64,000 nt of DNA from Myxocyprinus asiaticus (Eukaryota; Chordata; Actinopteri; Cypriniformes; Catostomidae), in contig NC_059362.1 of assembly GCF_019703515.2 (NCBI RefSeq), positions 30,358,326-30,422,325 of the forward strand, written 5' to 3'. Below the pieces are notes generated by a model, which worked only from the letters and a program-made list of their open reading frames with translations, was not told the origin of the DNA and searched no databases. How positions within the stretch are numbered: position 1 is the first letter of the stretch; every line of letters begins with the position of its first letter. A program made the position numbers and the translations under genes. Below are positions 24,464 through 35,832 of this stretch, piece by piece.

Positions 24464-25627
24464 CCCAGCATAGAAGCATTTGTTTGTTGATTTGTTTAAA
24501 GCAATTAAATAATACTTATTTTTTATTAAGAAATGGTAAAACTACACATAACAGTATCTCAACTGTTTACCGCTCTGAACTGTTTCACAACAGTAGTTTT
24601 GGTGGGGGAAAATGCATACTGAATTTCAAAGCTTGCTAGAGTCACACAAAATTCTCCCAAAAAAGTATGCTTCAAAAATCATACATTTACCCATTGACTT
24701 CCATTGTTTGATTAAGTCACACAAAATTCACCCAAAGGAGAATATGCTTAGACTTCAAATTCTTTTTATAATCAGAGACTTCCTTAAAACACTTTCAAGG
24801 AGGAAACAAGAAAATACATCATAAATTTCAATGTGTGCGTCTCTGGTAGTTAAACAGTATTTTTCTAATTCTTGTATAATTATTATACATGCCGTTTTAT
24901 GACCTCATATTAATTTTGAGACTACATGGAATATTTGTACTCAAAGATTCATTTTGCACAGTGCAGGACCATTTAAAGTTTACTAGTGAGGGCAAAAAGT
25001 TTATTAAAAACAAAAAGGTGACCACTTACAGGATCTAAAATACACTTTTCCTTTAACATATTCTAACATGAAATCTTGATCTTGAATAAATAAAAAGTTA
25101 ATGGGCATAATGTATGTCAACTACCCATATACACATATTTTTTTGTTTGAATGTACATAATTACTAAGAGCAGGCCTATGATATAATGAGTGTATGTGTA
25201 TGTGTGTTTGTGCACGAGTGTGTCACAGCCCTACACAATGTCCTACAAAATGACAATGTATAAATCAGCTCCTATGAGGCTTCCCAGCCTATCACACTGC
25301 ATTTGTCTCTTCCACTAGGGAAGACATGTCTGCACCCCACCGCTCCTCTCGCTCGCTGCCTCAGCTCTTTCCCTTAGCGGCTATATGTGTGTGTGTGTGT
25401 GTGTACATGTCTCCTCTAGTCTCCTCTCCTCCCAGCCTCCCCTGCCTTTCTCCTTTAATTACCGCTTTTTCCTCCCTCCACCCCAGCCCCCACCACCCCG
25501 AACCCCCCTAAATCCCTTGCTCTCCATGGCAGAGTCTGCTCTCATTCCCCCTTCCTCTTTCTGCCTGACTCTCACTTCTCACCATTAAGCCTGTTTCTGC
25601 TGGTCCTACAACAGTGTTTTCATTTCC
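24464..25627. other. Non-coding stretch, nothing recognised
   Basis: AT-rich. It includes (GT)n at 25386-25404 and a C/T-rich block to about 25590. The direct repeat 'gtcacacaaaattc' occurs twice (24642 and 24717), hinting at a local duplication. No gene seen. Confidence 0.45.
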
Positions 25628-25884
25628 TCTAGTTGAAGGGAAAATTCACCCAAAAATGTCAATTCTATCATCATTTACTCACCCTCGTGTCTTTCTAAAC
25701 CTGCATAACTTTTTTCTTCTTCCATGGAACGCAAAAGAAGATGTTAGGCAGAATGACAGCCTCAGACACCATTCACTTTTATTGCATCTTATTTCCATAC
25801 AATAAAAGTGAATGAGACTGACTGAGGCTGTGAAAATGAAAACAGATTTTATTTTATTTTATTTGGGTGAACTATCCCTCTAAA
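25628..25884. repeat. Palindromic MITE family B, complete
   Basis: The left end is 'agggaaaattcacccaaaaa' and the right end 'tttgggtgaactatccctc'. Inside are 'gatgttaggcagaatgac' and the inverted 'aaaagtgaatgagactg'. Confidence 0.8.
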
Positions 25885-26892
25885 ATTAAGATTTTTATTT
25901 TGGGCAAGTAGCTGATCTCAGACCCGCTCTCAACAGTGCTTGTTTATCTCCTGCAGAATGCTAGATTTGTTGTGAGACGAACAAATCAGAGGGTCCAGAC
26001 AGGCTTGCAGGCTCCTCCAAGCACCAAGATGCTGCGGCTGTGAGAAAGCCTTGTTATTGGTGTGATTCGAAAGTGTGTGTGTGTGTGTGTGTGAGTTTGT
26101 GTGTATGATCACGACTGCATTCGGAGTCTATCGATCGGTCTGTTTTCCAGGCAGACAAGGCGTAGGCCATTCGAAGAAAGCCACTATAGATGACACGTGC
26201 ACACTAAATGACATGTATCGTATGTAGATGCATTCATACAATGCTTGATTCTCACAATGGTTAGTCTTACTTGTGAATACTGAAAGCACGTTGGTTCTTG
26301 GCCATCAGCCAGGTACTTGTGCATTTCTCCTAATGGGAGTCTGCTCTCATATGCGTGATTGCCACAGGGTTGTGTTTCACAGTGGCCCAACTCGAGCAAT
26401 ATCCTGTGAGGTACAGCACCCTTCACGTCTGTCCCCAACACCAGCATTTTAGACACTCTCCCTTTCTATTAATTAGCTTCTCCATTTTCTGTTGGCCACT
26501 CTGACATTTTCCTGCTGCTAATTCACTGATTAAACCTATTAACGTGATTAGGGAGGCATTTCCAAGACAGCTGCTATTATATGCTCCACGCGTCGAGAGG
26601 CAACAAAGCTGCCTTGTTTTTGTGTGGTGTGCTTGCATAGATAGAGAGAAGACAGCAGAATCCAGAAATATTTATCTGTTCTGAATTGATTTATTTGGCT
26701 GGCCCTCTCTTATGGAACCTCTGTCCACGCTGCTCAGTTCAGCACCAGAAGCTGTCCAGCCTTTTCCCCATTTCAGCACCAGGAATTGTCCACTTGTGTT
26801 TCACATGTGCTTTTCCTCTCTCAATGCTAAAGTTTGAGTTGGCAGAAGCGACAGAGCATGAGCGCTTTTTTTAAAATAAATAAATAAGTTAA
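25885..26892. other. Repeat-poor non-coding stretch, candidate regulatory DNA
   Basis: Only a GT tract (26073-26092) interrupts otherwise repeat-free sequence. The block 26460-26640 has several homeodomain-like words (ttctattaattagctt, gctaattcactgatt, aacgtgattagg). No coding evidence; the ORFs of 60-90 codons lack domains. Confidence 0.4.
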
Positions 26893-26950
26893 AGGATTAG
26901 ATCACCTAAAAATTTGAATTCTTTTATCGTTTACTCACCCTTATGGCATC
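26893..26950. repeat. Palindromic MITE (family A-like), left end of interrupted copy
   Basis: The left end 'aaaggattagatcacctaaaa' runs to 'actcacccttatggcatc'. The copy is interrupted at 26951 and resumes at 27990 with 'atgccatctcaaatttgcat'. Confidence 0.8.
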
Positions 26951-27989
26951 TAGGGCTGGGCGGTAAAAATATTTTAAATACATTTTTATAAAAAAATATT
27001 TCGATATCCGATTACATCGTCAACCTAAGCGATCAGTGAATATTCTTGCTTTATTGATTTTTTTTTTTCTAAAATTAATTTATTGAAACATGAAAAACCT
27101 AAATGAAAGATATTGCTAAATTCAAACTGCACTTAAAAAACAAAATAATAATAATAATAATAATTAAAAAAAAAATTAAAGAGCAAAAAAAACATATATA
27201 ACCACCCTTCCATTTGCCATCATGTATCCGTCTACAACAGGTGGAAACTTTAATACAAATTAAGATCTAAAGACAATTATAAATGTATACATAATAATAA
27301 TAACTGAAATATAAATACATTTTAGGTGAACTTGTTCAGGTTGTTTACACATATAGGCTGTAAAATGAACCCGCAGAGTTGCGTTCACAATGCATGTTGA
27401 GGGCGAAATACTCTGTGGAAATAAAGCGAACTAAACTTCGATCACCTTCTGAGATGGTCTGAGGTCATTTGCAGCATTCTCATAGATGACACTATTCTTG
27501 TACACAGTTTTTAGATGACAGAAACAGAAAAAAAAAAGTGAGAACTCTTTACATGGGTGGTGGGTGAGGAGAGTCCCCTGTTCAGTATGTATAGTGCTTT
27601 GAGTGTAGTGTCAGAAAAGCAATATATAAATATAACATTCACTTTCATACATGCATGTGTTCCACAATACACGCTCCCGCTGCACACCTCTGAACAAACA
27701 GAGCATCAGAGATGTGTACAGCTTTTCTTAAGCTGTTCTTAAAAATATAATAAACTTCAAGCGTGTGTCTTGTGTCTAACAGCATTTCTTGTCATGTGTC
27801 ATTCCAAAACATCTTACAGATAGCACACCACAGTGGCATATTACCCGGCATGCGCATGACAGGCTATAGGCTACCCGCATTTGGTGGGTGATATTTTCAT
27901 GCTATTTTCATATATATTTAATATATTTGGTGACTTCCTAGCTCCACGGTTTTGTAATTTCCCGATATTGTCGATCATCATCAGCCCTA
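26951..27989. mobile_element. Non-autonomous hAT element, 1.04 kb, nested
   Basis: It begins TAGGGCTGGGCGGT and ends ...ATCAGCCCTA (inverted TAGGGCTGAT). It is flanked by an 8-base duplication ATGGCATC / ATGCCATC (26943-26950 and 27990-27997, one mismatch). Eight-base duplications and TAGGGCTG-like ends are hAT features. No transposase is readable. Removal restores the host MITE. Confidence 0.85.
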
Positions 27990-28312
27990 ATGCCATCTCA
28001 AATTTGCATGACTTTTTTCTTCTGCGGAAGGATTTATGATATGTTTTTGTCCATACAATGCAAGTCAATGGGGTCTAACAATTTCAAACACGAAAAAGGA
28101 CATAAAGGCAACAATAAAATAATCCATACAACTCAAGTGGTTTAATCCATGTTTTCTGAAGCGATATGATCGGTTTTGGGTGAGAAACAGATCAAACAGA
28201 TCAAACACCTCATATCTCCATCAAAATATCTTCGTTTGTGTTGGAATTTGAGATAGCATAAAGGTAAATAAATGAGAGAATTATAATTTTTTGGTGAACT
28301 ATTCATTTTATA
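27990..28312. repeat. Palindromic MITE (family A-like), continuation
   Basis: It resumes the interrupted copy: 'tgcatgacttttttcttctg', 'caagtcaatggggtc', 'ccatgttttctgaagcgata', then a short inverted end 'ttttttggtgaactattca'. Most of the right arm appears deleted. Confidence 0.7.
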
Positions 28313-28423
28313 ACAATTGGACACATAACAAAGTTAGTTTTCCAAAAATGTATTTTGTAAGGGTATTAAATGCTATCAAATGTTTACAACCATTGGAAAC
28401 ATTTGGAAAATAGTATTGGAAAA

Positions 28424-29095
28424 CTGTAAAGATGCACAGATGTATTGGCCAAACATCAGTATCAGCCGATAAAACCAATAATCTGCACTATTGGATATCG
28501 AAAAATTGTTTAAAAACAGCCGATGATCAGGGCCGATCATTTCCTAGCAAAAGGGAGCAGAAAAACGCATTGGACAGTTAGCCTACAATTCGTTTTGTGT
28601 GTGAAAGAAAAGGTATTTGTGTAGAATTATTTTAAAATGGGTGACAATGACAGCAGAATTGCAATTTGTGAACTTTGCACTGCTAGAATTTCACGAGGTT
28701 GAACTACTATTGAAACACAACTAATTTGATTACCTTAAAAGCTAGACACAGAAAGGAATATGACAAGTTTGTTAAAGCTCAAATTGAGGCTTCATAAGCT
28801 AAAAAGAGACAGAATTCAGTTATAAGTTAAGAACAAAATTTTTTTTTAGATATTTTTACCAATTTAATGTGAGGCTATTCAGAATTAGTAATGTGAAAAC
28901 ATACAGAGACTGAAGTTATTATTAACATTATTTACATTTTTTGAAGTTATTAATTATCAGTGAATTGAAACAAGGTAGCATAAAAATTCAGAACCACCAA
29001 ACTATCTGTATCTGCAGAAGCTGTTTTGAATGATCAGATATTGGCATCGGCACACACATTTTTGGTGCAGAGAAACAGAATCTGTGCATCCCTAG
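28424..29095 (+). mobile_element. Decayed hAT element with BED-finger remnant, about 670 bp
   Basis: The left end 'ctgtaaagatgcacagat' and inverted right end 'ctagggatgcacagatt' form a degenerate terminal repeat. Near both ends are 'cagtatcagccgataa' and 'cagatattggcatcggca', typical of one group of vertebrate hAT elements. The interior carries a broken BED zinc finger. The 8-base duplication is not clear. Confidence 0.6.
28637..28800 (+). pseudogene. BED zinc-finger remnant of a hAT transposase
   Basis: From the ATG at 28637 the translation gives MGDNDSRIAICELCTARISR-G and then an in-frame stop. The next codons resemble 'TTIETQLI', and a shifted frame resembles the H-x4-H end of a BED finger (...ARHRKEYDKFVKAQ). 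BED domains (C-x2-C ... H-x3-5-H) lie at the N terminus of hAT transposases and bind the transposon ends. Here the frame is broken by at least one stop and frame changes, and no dimerisation or catalytic region follows, so it is non-functional. Identification is by motif only. Confidence 0.5.
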
Positions 29096-29639
29096 AAAAT
29101 TGTAATATTAATATACAGTAGCACAGGCATTTCAGGCTTGGACTATTTTGAATTTCCTTTGCACTGTCTGGGGTTTGATTAAAAATAGAATCTAGCTAAA
29201 GCTATTTTGATTGTTCTGAAGCGGTGCTAGAGTTTTGGAAATTAAGCTATTGTCAGCAGGGATTTAAAGCAGCCATGGCCATTGTATACCTCAGAATTTG
29301 CTTAATTTTCAATAAGGCACATTTTACTGGCACATATTCTATATCAAATACAGATGCCCACACATGCACACACAGCCGCTGCACACGTTACTGCACTCAT
29401 ATGGTTTTGTAGACTCTGTAGACTATGTGGAGAGCAATGCAAGAAGTGACTAGAAACAGACTGTCTACCGCTGAATTAAAATGAGAGAGAGACTGATTAA
29501 GGTTACATATTCCCAGCTTGCCCTTTGTTCTCTGGCTTCAGGCAAAGTGAAAACCTAAGCATAGTTATGAGCTTTGATTTTTTCATACAATTCCGTCATC
29601 CTTTTTTTTTGGCCGGCACCCTGCATGTCTCCTAAACCG
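29096..29639. other. Non-coding stretch, nothing recognised
   Basis: No repeat ends or coding motifs paired here. It precedes the candidate promoter block. Confidence 0.4.
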
Positions 29640-30114
29640 AGGGTCTGTGTAGTCTGTCAGTCTGTCGGCGGTGAGGTGAGGTGAGCAAGTCTGGCTCTGC
29701 ATGCTCCACACTTGCTGTTGCTGCAGTGTCGCGCCGCTTCTGGAGACTGGCTCACGCGTTTCTCTCCATACCACCTCACGCATTCTGCTCACAGCTCCCT
29801 CCCTCCGCTCTATCTCTCTCACTTCCCTCCTCCCTGTCTGTCTGTATCTCTCCCTCCCTTCCTCTCTCTCTCTCCCGCTCTTTCTACTGCTTCTCCAGAG
29901 TGGCTGCAGTTTCACTCTCTCTCCCTCCATCTCTCCAAGTGCTGGCGGAATACAAGAGCTCAGACAAAGAAAGCTCAGGAGAACAGAGGAGAGAAGTGAT
30001 AGAGTGTGCGTTAAAAGACAGAAAAAGCAATTTAAAGAGAATCGGGTGCAGACTTTCAGACCACGGTTTGTGAGGAGACAGAGAGAGGGAGAGAAAGACA
30101 GTGTCGCCATTTCA
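29640..30114 (+). promoter_or_regulatory. Candidate promoter / first non-coding exon (possibly of the MYT1L-like gene)
   Basis: A repeat-free, GC-richer block in AT-rich surroundings. It holds clustered CpGs ('gtcgcgccgc', 'cacgcgttt'), a long C/T-rich initiator-like tract (29795-29935), then purine-rich sequence ending 'gtcgccatttca|gtaggt', a usable splice donor after 30114. This is the architecture of a TATA-less vertebrate promoter with a 5' untranslated exon. The nearest recognised + strand gene is the MYT1L-like gene 27 kb downstream. MYT1L is known in mammals to have distant non-coding first exons, so the link is plausible but inferred. The 95-198 codon ORFs across this block on both strands are products of the pyrimidine tract. 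Confidence 0.4.
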
Positions 30115-31354
30115 GTAGGTTTCACTTTGTTTACTTCTTGGTCTTCTTGTTTAGCCATGCTGGCATGATGTGGCATCATAATTTATGCTCATTTGCGAAC
30201 TACGGGTGTGTATACTTGCCTGTGTTTGTCTGTGTGTGTGGAAGAGAGAAAGATGTTTCGGGCACTATAATGCATCCATGAAGACATCACTTTTGCATTC
30301 CAACACATAGGGCTGCAGAGTACTGTAGCTATCTGACAAAGTGAGCTCTGCTACCTCTTTGCTCTCTAACAGATAATTTTCACCTCTGGAAAATTGAAGT
30401 AACTCAGGAAAATATAAGTAACTTTGAAAGTTGAGCAATTTGAAGTTGAATGGGAGTTGCGGCAGGGTATTCTATATGGAGCTTTTGTAGATCTACCTGT
30501 GGAACAAAGAGAAGAGTTGCTGCTTGTCCAACTGGGGCTCATTAAACAACCACTGATAGTTCAGCCATAGGTGTGAATATAATGGACAGAGTTATTATAT
30601 AATGTCAACCAGTAACACGCCACAGGGCAATATGATTTAGTATGTACTGGAACTTCAGCATGGAGATTTAATCTTCAGCATGGATATTTAAATTTTTAAA
30701 TAACAATTATTTGTATTATTATTATTATAGTTGCAAGAAATAAAATGTATTGATTTTTTTTTTTTTTTTATCTTTTTTTTTTTAATTGTGTTTAAATATC
30801 ACACGCAATGGTGGAAGCCAGTGCATGACTGAATCACTGATGGAGTTTAGTTTTGGAGAAGACTTTGTGCATTATTCTTATCTGAACACATGTTTATGCA
30901 ATGAGGGGTGATGTTGTTGACTGGCGGTGTTGGTAATGTTGCTCTTTATAATATTATATCTCTATATAATACTAGTTCAGGAGAGATTTAAGCAATGGGT
31001 ACTGGCCCTGGATCAGCAGTGAGGTGTCTCAGAAACATCTCAGCAGGAGTTCAGGAGTGGGCTGTCATACTCACACTTATGAATACGGCATATGATCTCA
31101 TTACTCTTATGGGTAACAATGGATGTTAGTTAAGTTGAATCTTGCCATAGCAACATTCGTAGAACCACATATATTCTGTGATGGTAACGGTGTTGTCATG
31201 TAGACTTTCAGCTATGACTAACATACTGCGTTTCTGCATCTTTTACTTTTCTTTGTCTTCTTGGCTTTCCTTTTCCTTTACCTTGCTGGTTTGGTGTGGA
31301 AACTAACTAGCTAACATTTCTAAGTAATAAATTCTACATATAACCTATATCTAT
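30115..31354. other. Non-coding stretch, nothing recognised
   Basis: It contains GT words after 30210, a T run near 30755-30782 and unassigned sequence. No gene recognised. Confidence 0.4.
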
Positions 31355-31740
31355 TGGTGCGTTCACATCATGTCAGAATTACCGTAATTATGGTAAAACT
31401 ATTACCGTAAAAACGGTCACGTTTTTATAGAACTCATCATTACAAGTTGTAAACTCAGAATTCTATGAAAGCTCTGACTTGACCGTTGTGACATCATGCA
31501 ACAAGAACCAAAATGGCAGCGGCCTCAACAGTTATAGGTAGTTGACATGTATTTCTGTTTGATATTACATTTTATTGTTGCCACTGTTGCCTGGAGCTCT
31601 GTCTTTGTTCTTAAAAAAATTTCAAGAATATTTAGAGGTGAATTAATGAATAATTCCTCAGTCAGAGGACATGAAAAGCTCTGAGTAGAATCTCAGAGTT
31701 GTTATTTCCTAATTAGTATAATTCTGACATGATGTGAATA
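31355..31740. mobile_element. 'GGTGCGTTCACATCATGTC' TIR element, copy 1
   Basis: The left end 'ggtgcgttcacatcatgtc' is matched by the inverted right end 'cacatcatgtcagaat'. Conserved interior words ('aactcatcattacaagttgt', 'gctctgagtagaatctc') recur in the copies at 31902-32324, 42547-42668, 45915-46272 and 50141-50286. No ORF. Confidence 0.75.
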
Positions 31741-31754
31741 TCACTCGCTTCACA

Positions 31755-31880
31755 TTTGGAACCCTTTAAAGGTTCCGTATAGAACTCTTTATAAGGGTTC
31801 ATTTCATAGAACCCTATAAAGTTCTTTGTAACCAGTTGAAAATGTACTATATAGAACTTTTTAGGGGTCCCAAACATGGA
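31755..31880. repeat. 'gaaccctttaaaggttc' palindromic repeat, left part
   Basis: Short arrays of 'tatagaactcttta', 'agaaccctataaag' and 'tatatagaactttt'. Related sequence resumes at 32455-32575 ('aagaacacctttgg', 'tatatagaacttttttggc'). This suggests one element split by the copy at 31902-32324. Confidence 0.5.
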
Positions 31881-31901
31881 ATCAGAACATTTTATGGATT
31901 A

Positions 31902-32324
31902 ATGGTGCATTCACGTCATGTCGGAATTACTGTAATAACAAGATGGCAACTCGGAGGTTCTACTCAGAGCCGCTCATGTCTTGGGATCTCGGAAGTTATT
32001 TGTTTCAATAACAACACTCAATGGCAAAACGGCCAATAACAGCATCACTACATCAATTCATTAATTCACCTTGATATGCTGTTGCAAAATGTTTAAAAAA
32101 AAAAAAAAACACTCCAGATAACGTTGGCATAATAAGATGGCATATCATGTGTTTACTACCTTTAACTGTTGAGGCCTCTGCCATATTTGTTCTTTTCACA
32201 TGACGTCATGACAATCAAGTCGGAGCTGTCATAGAATTCCAGGTTTACAACATGTAATCACGATCTCCAAGAAGACGTGAGTGCTAGTAATTATTGTAAT
32301 TCCGACATGACATGAACGCACCAT
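31902..32324. mobile_element. 'ATGGTGCATTCACGTCATGTC' TIR element, copy 2, complete
   Basis: The left end 'atggtgcattcacgtcatgtc' and inverted right end 'atggtgcgttcatgtcatgtc' match over about 30 bases. Same family as 31355-31740, reverse orientation inside ('gttctactcagagccgctca' at the left). Confidence 0.8.
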
Positions 32325-32454
32325 AAGTTTTAGTTTTATTTCCAAAACATTTCATGAATATGTGAATTAAATAGTCCATATCAATAGATACTTTATCACT
32401 TTAAGAAATCAAAATAACCATAACACATTATTTTATAGAACCTAAAGTATTGTA

Positions 32455-32575
32455 TTATTATTTAAATATTTAATTTTTAAAGAACACCTTTGGACCAAAA
32501 AGGTTCTTTGTTTTTATATAGAACTTTTTTGGCATAAAGTGTTTTTTGGAGTTGAGTAAAGAAACTTAGGGTTCA
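32455..32575. repeat. 'tatatagaacttttttggc' palindromic repeat, right part
   Basis: Probable continuation of the repeat at 31755-31880. Confidence 0.45.
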
Positions 32576-33414
32576 GTATAGATTTTGGAACACTAAACTT
32601 CAATACAGCAGTAATGAAATGTTAAAGATTTATTGTCGTTAAATGGCCTTGCTTGTGTGATTTCCTGCAAAGAACTGCATTTAGCATCAGAATCTTAACC
32701 GGCTGAGTATAAGTCTGGATTTGAGCGGGAAAATGGGTCCTCGGGAGAAGATATGATTTGTCTGGCTAAAAGCTCCATGACCCCAGAGGGTTTCCTTGCC
32801 TCGGTGAGCCATTTATATGAGAACACGCTGAGGAAGAGAAAGACAGTGAGAAAAAGAGAGGGAATGAGAGAGAGAGAGAAACATTGCCCATTTTACAATC
32901 TTACTGATTTAATGAGTCGCTAACCAACCCCCATCACCCCTTACCCACCCCACATACACCACACACACACACACACAAACACTCACTCACCACTCTGTCT
33001 AATGTGTGGCAATGGCTCAGATCAAAATACGACAGACAGTGAAGGCAGCTTGGGAAAAAACAAAATTGTATAGTTTTTATTTATGTGGATATCATACTCA
33101 ATGTACATACAAAACACAATGGCCTCATTTATTTATGCCTTGTTGTATTGTTTTGTCCATATGTCTGTAGCTTTTTTATGAGAATGTGTTTCATGAAACA
33201 AATTTATAAAACAAAAAATTTATAAAACAAACAAATATACTAATTTTATTTATATACCACCTGTACTGCTTTTGTGCATCCTAGTTTACTAATGCTAATA
33301 ATGTCATAGCAATGCTGGTCTCGAATAGCCAGACTTTAGATTAAACAGCACAAGATCTCATCCACATTGCAGCTTATTCTGACCAAGAATCCACTCATTA
33401 AGACAGAAATAGGC
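32576..33414. other. Non-coding stretch with GA and CA tracts
   Basis: Repeat-poor at 32690-32840. A GA-rich tract lies at about 32836-32880 and a (CA)n tract at 32958-32976. No gene recognised. Confidence 0.4.
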
Positions 33415-33785
33415 TAGGGCTGTCTCGATACAATCAAATATCAATATATCTCAATACTTTTTCTCATGAAATTGTATCGATACTTTAGATCTACAGTATG
33501 TATCGATATTTATATTCAACTACTTGTGTATTCATATTATGTAAACACACAACAAAGTTGGCACACTATTATGTCCTAATCAATTTAATGAACATACCAA
33601 GAGACAAAAACTGATGTTTCGAGCTACACGCTCTTTATCAGACATCAGTATATAAATAAAACATACCTAAATTAATTGAAATTGGAATTGATTCATAATC
33701 AGTATCATAATGTATCGCAATATATTGAATCATGACATACGTATTGTAATACGTATCGTGAGGTCCTATGCGATACCCAGCCCTA
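33415..33785. mobile_element. hAT-like MITE, about 371 bp
   Basis: It begins 'tagggctgtctcgatac' and ends 'gcgatacccagccctaa' (inverted TAGGGCTGGGTATCGC). Many 'tatcgatact' and 'caatatatt' words lie inside. The flanking 8-mers AAATAGGC and AATGAGAC match only partly. The ends resemble the hAT element at 26951-27989. Confidence 0.65.
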
Positions 33786-34199
33786 AATGAGACCATCTGA
33801 TCGATATGTAAAGTGACCCACCACAGTTTTTTTTTTTAATTGTTATTTACGTGTCATTTAGGGTGGGTTCATCTGAAATAGATTGTACCACAATAATGGA
33901 CCATCATGAATTAAATTCTTCCCGTCCAAATGTACTGAGTATTTCACCAACATAACTCAGACAACAAAGCAGAATATATAGTTTTGCTTGTGGATATCTA
34001 GTTTACTTGCTACTTAGTGCCTCAAACAACACCTTTGCAAAGTTTTGATGCCAATGTGCAATATTGGCATCAAATCTTTGATGCCAATATTGTTTTGTGT
34101 GTAAAATGCAGTGAACAGACTGTGCCGTTTAAGACTGTAGCATTGCTAACAATGTAGTATGCACAGTAAAACTATTGTATTTTACAAAGACACTGACAA
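33786..34199. other. Non-coding stretch, nothing recognised
   Basis: It contains a local inverted duplication around 34045-34095 ('gatgccaatgtgcaatattggcatcaaat' and following 'tgatgccaatattg'). No gene. Confidence 0.4.
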
Positions 34200-34685
34200 T
34201 ATTAAGACATTATTCTACACCATTTTGTAGTACAAGTAGTGTGTAATGTGTAATGAGTAATGTGTTCACAATTAAAAGTGCAATGTGGTTGTGTACTACG
34301 AGTGATGTACTTAGTCAAAGGGGAAGGCTTATCAGACCAAAAATGGCGGATATGGCAATTATAGAAACTTGAAGAAAACAGCACATTACAGACAAAATGT
34401 GAATTGAATGGATTGCCATTCCTTGTGTGTGATTCCTTTTAATATGTGCGAGGCCATTCTTGGGCACTCGTATCAAACCTGAACTTGTGTTAGCTAACAT
34501 GCTAAAGCTAGCAGCAACAGTGTTTAGAACATCATCTTCCTCAATTAAAAAACAGAGGATGTTTTCATGTGACCAGACATTAGTTTTCCATTATATATAC
34601 TACAGTACCTTAAGTAAATTGATTCACAAAATAAACAAGTACATAGTATTTAATGTAAGTACACAATGTGTAACACATCATTTTA
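34200..34685. mobile_element. 'Y-family' element, copy without internal hAT
   Basis: It shares several blocks with the element at 43840-45626: 'attattctacaccattt'/'actattctacggcattt', 'gctaacatgctaaagctagcagcaac'-type words, and 'acatagtatttaatgtaagt'/'gcatagtatattttgtaagt'. It is diverged and the terminal repeats are worn. It shows what the 43840-45626 element looked like before the hAT insertion. Confidence 0.5.
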
Positions 34686-35562
34686 GCAAGATTTCCCCAT
34701 TACAGGCTACCTATCAAACTCATGTAACTCTGCCAAATTCCCATCCTATTCCCTCCTGTTTCCAGCAGATGTTCCTCAAGCAGAAGTGAGTCAAGCCATT
34801 TATCAATATATTCATGATTTAGTGTAAGTTGAAGGCAGACAGCTTTACCAACACAATCTACTGTGTCCTCAGTCCTGAAAGACTGCTTGAGAAGTTTACA
34901 TGGATGGTAAGTAGCTCTGATGGTATAAATGCTGCTGAGTTTTGCTGAATCATGTGGTGCAACCAGAATGTTGTCAGGCTGATAGACAGACCATTATTGG
35001 CTGATGAGCATACGCACATACATGCAGTACACACCCAGTGGGTCATTGAATGCTCACACCATGCTCATTAAGACTGAAAGATCCACAATGTCTCAATTGC
35101 CTTTTTCTCCTAGTATATGAAAATTAATTTAAGAATTTTTGGCTGAATTGAGGAAATTTGTGGTTGGGATGCTACATGGCAAAGGTATTCACTCTGTAGA
35201 GAGCTGTTTGTGAAAATGATGACATAATAATATGATGTTGAAATATTATTCATACAGTTAACTGAACATAATTATAAGGGTATTTTCTGGCACCTGCATT
35301 CACAGTCACAGTGACAAAAGAAAAAAAAAAGAATTATTATTTTAATAATTTAATTAACAAAAACATACAAAATAAATAATAAAAAAGAATGCTATATGTA
35401 GGCAAAGATCCTCCAAAACCATTAACGCTGTAAAAACGTTTTGTCTGGTAACCTTAAAAATATGCTTCATGTGGGCAGATCTAAAATCACTCAAAATACT
35501 AGAGAGTCAAAATATTATTTTATATGACTGAGTCAACTAAAGTCAGTTAAAGCCATTTTTAA
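34686..35562. other. Non-coding stretch, nothing recognised
   Basis: AT-rich with no paired repeat ends or coding motifs. Confidence 0.4.
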
Positions 35563-35832
35563 AGGTATAGTTCATCCAAAAATTCTGTCAACATTTACTC
35601 ACCCTCATGTTCCAAACCCGTATAGCTTTCTCTCTTCCATGGAACACAAAAGGAGATGTAAGGCAGAATGTTAGTCTCAGTCAATATTCACTTTCATTGT
35701 ATGGAAAAAAGATGGAATGAAAGTGAATGGTGACTCACATGGAACACAGAAAGTCATATGGGTTTGGAACAAAATGAGGGTGAGTAAATGATGACAGAAT
35801 TTTCATTTTTGGGTGAACTGTCCTTTTCAGGA
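35563..35832. repeat. Palindromic MITE family B, complete
   Basis: The left end is 'taaaggtatagttcatcc' and the right end 'tttttgggtgaactgtcc'. Inner words 'ggagatgtaaggcagaatg' and 'ggaatgaaagtgaatgg' mark the family. Confidence 0.8.

Noticed and set aside
29583..30179. 198-codon minus-strand ORF and 95-155 codon + strand ORFs over the pyrimidine block
   Set aside because: All frames are open because the sequence is a CT/GA tract. The peptides are Ser/Leu- or Arg/Glu-rich with no domain, and the frames overlap on both strands.
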